A DNA stretch of 7,581 bases from DASROJ01 sp035646975 (GTDB lineage: Bacteria > Acidobacteriota > Polarisedimenticolia > JACPZX01 > DASXTC01): positions 1-7,581 of the forward strand of contig DASROJ010000163.1 in the NCBI GenBank assembly GCA_035646975.1. Reading direction: 5' to 3'. Both the position numbers and the translations under genes were made by a program. The notes under the pieces are model-generated. The model worked only from the letters and a program-made list of their open reading frames with translations. It searched no databases and had not been told where the DNA came from. Shown one piece after another: positions 6,404-7,581 of the stretch. The stretch's first letter is position 1; each line of letters begins with the position of its first letter.

Positions 6404-6424
6404 GCCGCGACGCCCCTTCGCGGC
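6404..6424 (+). other. RNA hairpin in the asnS-HAD gap
   Basis: GCCGCGA (6404-6410) and TCGCGGC (6418-6424) are perfect reverse complements around a seven-base loop. The stem is GC-rich but has no T-run after it, so it is not a standard rho-independent terminator. It ends five bases before the AAGGAGG ribosome binding site of the next gene, so it may affect RNA stability or partial termination between the two genes. Confidence 0.45.
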
Positions 6425-6442
6425 GGATGAAGGAGGCCTCTC

Positions 6443-7327
6443 ATGAGCATTCGTCGCGCAACCCCGGAGGATGTCGTCAGTCATTGCGATCGTCTGGCCC
6501 GGCAGGGTCAGCGGCTTCGTCCGGATCAGTCGCTCATCGCCGCGCTGGACGCCGACGGCACGCTCTGGAGCCCCGACGTGGCCGAGCTGCTCTGGCGGCG
6601 CCTCACCCGGGCCGGGGCCCTGCAGCGCGCCGGCATCGCCCCGATCGCCCGGGCCCTGAGGGAAGCAGGAGGCAGTCCCCGGCGCGAGGCCTGCGCCGAC
6701 TACGAGCAGCTCGCCGCGATGCACCGCGCCGGTCGCGTCCGGCGTGAGACGATGGTCCGTGTCATGCTCGCGGGTCTGGCCGGCATGCGCGAGGAGGATC
6801 TCTACGAGCATGCCGCGGAAATGGTCTTCGCCCATGACGAGCTTCGCGCTCTGGGTGAAGGCAAGGCCCGGCGGATGGTCGATGACCTGCGGGGAGTCGG
6901 CTTCAGGGTCATCGTGGTGTCCGGGTCGCCGCGGTGGGCGGTGGAGGTCGCGGTGCGCCCGCTGGGCATCGAGCCGCAGGACGTCATCGCGGGACAGGTC
7001 GCGGTGGTCGAGGGGACGCTGACCGACGGCATCCTCGAGCCATTGCCCTGGGGCGGCGGAAAGGTGCAGTCGATTCTCAGACGCTTTGGCGCGGTTCCCC
7101 GTGTCTCGATGGGCAACGGTCTGAGCGACCTGCCGATGCTCGAAGCCACCTGCGATCTCAGGATTCTCGTCGACCCCACCGACGAGCTGCTTTCGGCCTG
7201 CGAGGAAATCAGGGGAGCCACCTGGGCCGTGAGCCTGCTCGGGCAGAAGAAGGGCACAAAGCCGTCGATGGGGGCCGGCGCCCAGCCGAAATCCACCCGC
7301 ACCCGGCCCGCCAGCGCCGGGATCTGA
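6443..7327 (+). CDS. HAD-superfamily phosphatase, phosphoserine-phosphatase-like (subclass IB)
   Basis: The protein is 294 aa with a clear start: AAGGAGG seven bases before the ATG. The four HAD motifs are present. Motif I is DADGTLW with nucleophile D36 and acid/base D38. Motif II is VSGSP with S160. Motif III is Lys K207 in GGGK. Motif IV is GNGLSD with D229, where N225 stands in place of the first Asp found in many members. The residues between motifs I and II form a helical cap (about 45-150), as in SerB-like enzymes. The reaction should be Mg2+-dependent hydrolysis of a small phosphomonoester through an aspartyl-phosphate intermediate. Phosphoserine is possible but not shown, because the cap is not one I can match to SerB. 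The last 25 or so residues are a basic, Pro/Ala/Gly-rich tail beyond the HAD fold, likely disordered. It lies 43 bases after asnS and is probably in the same transcript. Confidence 0.87.
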   Translation: MSIRRATPEDVVSHCDRLARQGQRLRPDQSLIAALDADGTLWSPDVAELLWRRLTRAGALQRAGIAPIARALREAGGSPRREACADYEQLAAMHRAGRVRRETMVRVMLAGLAGMREEDLYEHAAEMVFAHDELRALGEGKARRMVDDLRGVGFRVIVVSGSPRWAVEVAVRPLGIEPQDVIAGQVAVVEGTLTDGILEPLPWGGGKVQSILRRFGAVPRVSMGNGLSDLPMLEATCDLRILVDPTDELLSACEEIRGATWAVSLLGQKKGTKPSMGAGAQPKSTRTRPASAGI

Positions 7328-7330
7328 AGC

Positions 7331-7351
7331 CCGGCCTGCATTTCTCGCCGG
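7331..7351 (+). terminator. Weak hairpin after the HAD gene
   Basis: CCGGC (7331-7335) pairs with GCCGG (7347-7351) across an 11-base loop, followed by the short T-containing TTTCGTC. The stem is short and the T-run poor, so termination here is only a possibility. It would separate the HAD transcript from the rimO promoter. Confidence 0.22.
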
Positions 7352-7366
7352 TTTCGTCGCGGGGCC

Positions 7367-7395
7367 GAGACTTCGGCGCCCGGAAACGATAGAAT
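7367..7395 (+). promoter_or_regulatory. Candidate rimO promoter giving a near-leaderless mRNA
   Basis: TAGAAT (7390-7395) matches TATAAT at five of six bases and ends nine bases before the rimO ATG at 7405. The -35 region, GAGACT (7367-7372) at a 17-base spacing, matches only at the central GAC. A start about seven bases after the -10 would fall at 7402 or so, leaving a leader of a few bases at most. No Shine-Dalgarno lies before the ATG, which fits a leaderless message. Confidence 0.45.
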
Positions 7396-7404
7396 CGGCC
7401 CATC

Positions 7405-7581
7405 ATGATAACCGTTGGGCTCGTGTCGCTCGGCTGCGCCAAGAATCTCGTGGACAGCGAAGTCATGCTGGGAAAGCTGCGGCGGCGCGGCTTTCATGTC
7501 ACCTTCGACCCGGAGCGCGCCGATGTCGTCGTGGTGAATACCTGCGGGTTCCTCCAGGCGGCGAAGGATGAAGGGTACGAG
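7405..7581 (+). CDS. rimO: Ribosomal protein S12 methylthiotransferase RimO, 5' part only
   Basis: The first 59 codons are present and the frame runs off the right edge. The protein opens with VGLVSLGCAKNLVDSE (C11) and continues to VVNTCGF (C47). These are the first two of the three N-terminal (UPF0004/MTTase domain) cysteines that hold the auxiliary 4Fe-4S cluster; the third and the radical-SAM CxxxCxxC motif lie outside the window. RimO adds a methylthio group to a conserved Asp of ribosomal protein S12. The SLGCAKNLVDSE stretch distinguishes RimO from the tRNA enzyme MiaB, which lacks the KNLVDSE form. After NTCGF the sequence reads AAKDEGYE, where most members have AK.ES. The ATG at 7405 is the only sensible start, but it has no ribosome binding site; a -10 element sits close in front of it. 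Confidence 0.93.
   Translation, partial: MITVGLVSLGCAKNLVDSEVMLGKLRRRGFHVTFDPERADVVVVNTCGFLQAAKDEGYE

Overview
The window is GC-rich (roughly 65% by eye) bacterial chromosome, densely packed, with no gene-free stretch longer than about 170 bases. Secreted FG-GAP and beta-barrel proteins of a Gram-negative cell sit beside an EF-G2-type elongation factor, an AsnRS and RimO. That mix suggests a diderm environmental lineage, perhaps Acidobacteriota or a neighbouring phylum. The phylum is a guess from gene style and was not tested. I see no tRNA, rRNA, CRISPR array, insertion sequence or prophage gene.

Left part (1-1964, minus strand): a two-gene cell-surface operon. A predicted outer-membrane beta-barrel protein is followed, with a 4-base GTGA overlap, by a secreted FG-GAP repeat protein that runs off the left edge. 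The barrel gene's annotated ATG has a poor context. A strong Shine-Dalgarno and a proper signal-peptide n-region lie upstream, where the codon at the expected start position is ATC.

Middle (1965-2998): a divergent control region with back-to-back sigma70-like promoters and a 7-bp inverted repeat spanning both. It is followed on the plus strand by an exported 233-aa protein of unknown function that joins a divergent helix-hairpin-helix (ComEA-like) region to a C-terminal five-cysteine motif. After a weak possible terminator comes an extended -10 promoter and a short leader with a possible 13-codon ORF.

Right part (2999-7581, plus strand): a translation-centred cluster. An EF-G paralogue of the EF-G2 type overlaps asnS (asparaginyl-tRNA synthetase) by ATGA. 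After a short hairpin comes a HAD-family phosphatase of the phosphoserine-phosphatase-like class. It is followed by the first 59 codons of rimO, the S12 methylthiotransferase, which appears to have its own promoter and an almost leaderless start. Three of these four genes act on the ribosome or on tRNA charging. I did not find a convincing new multi-gene system; the most notable items are the HhH-plus-cysteine protein, the start-codon anomaly, the divergent operator-like region and the leaderless rimO.
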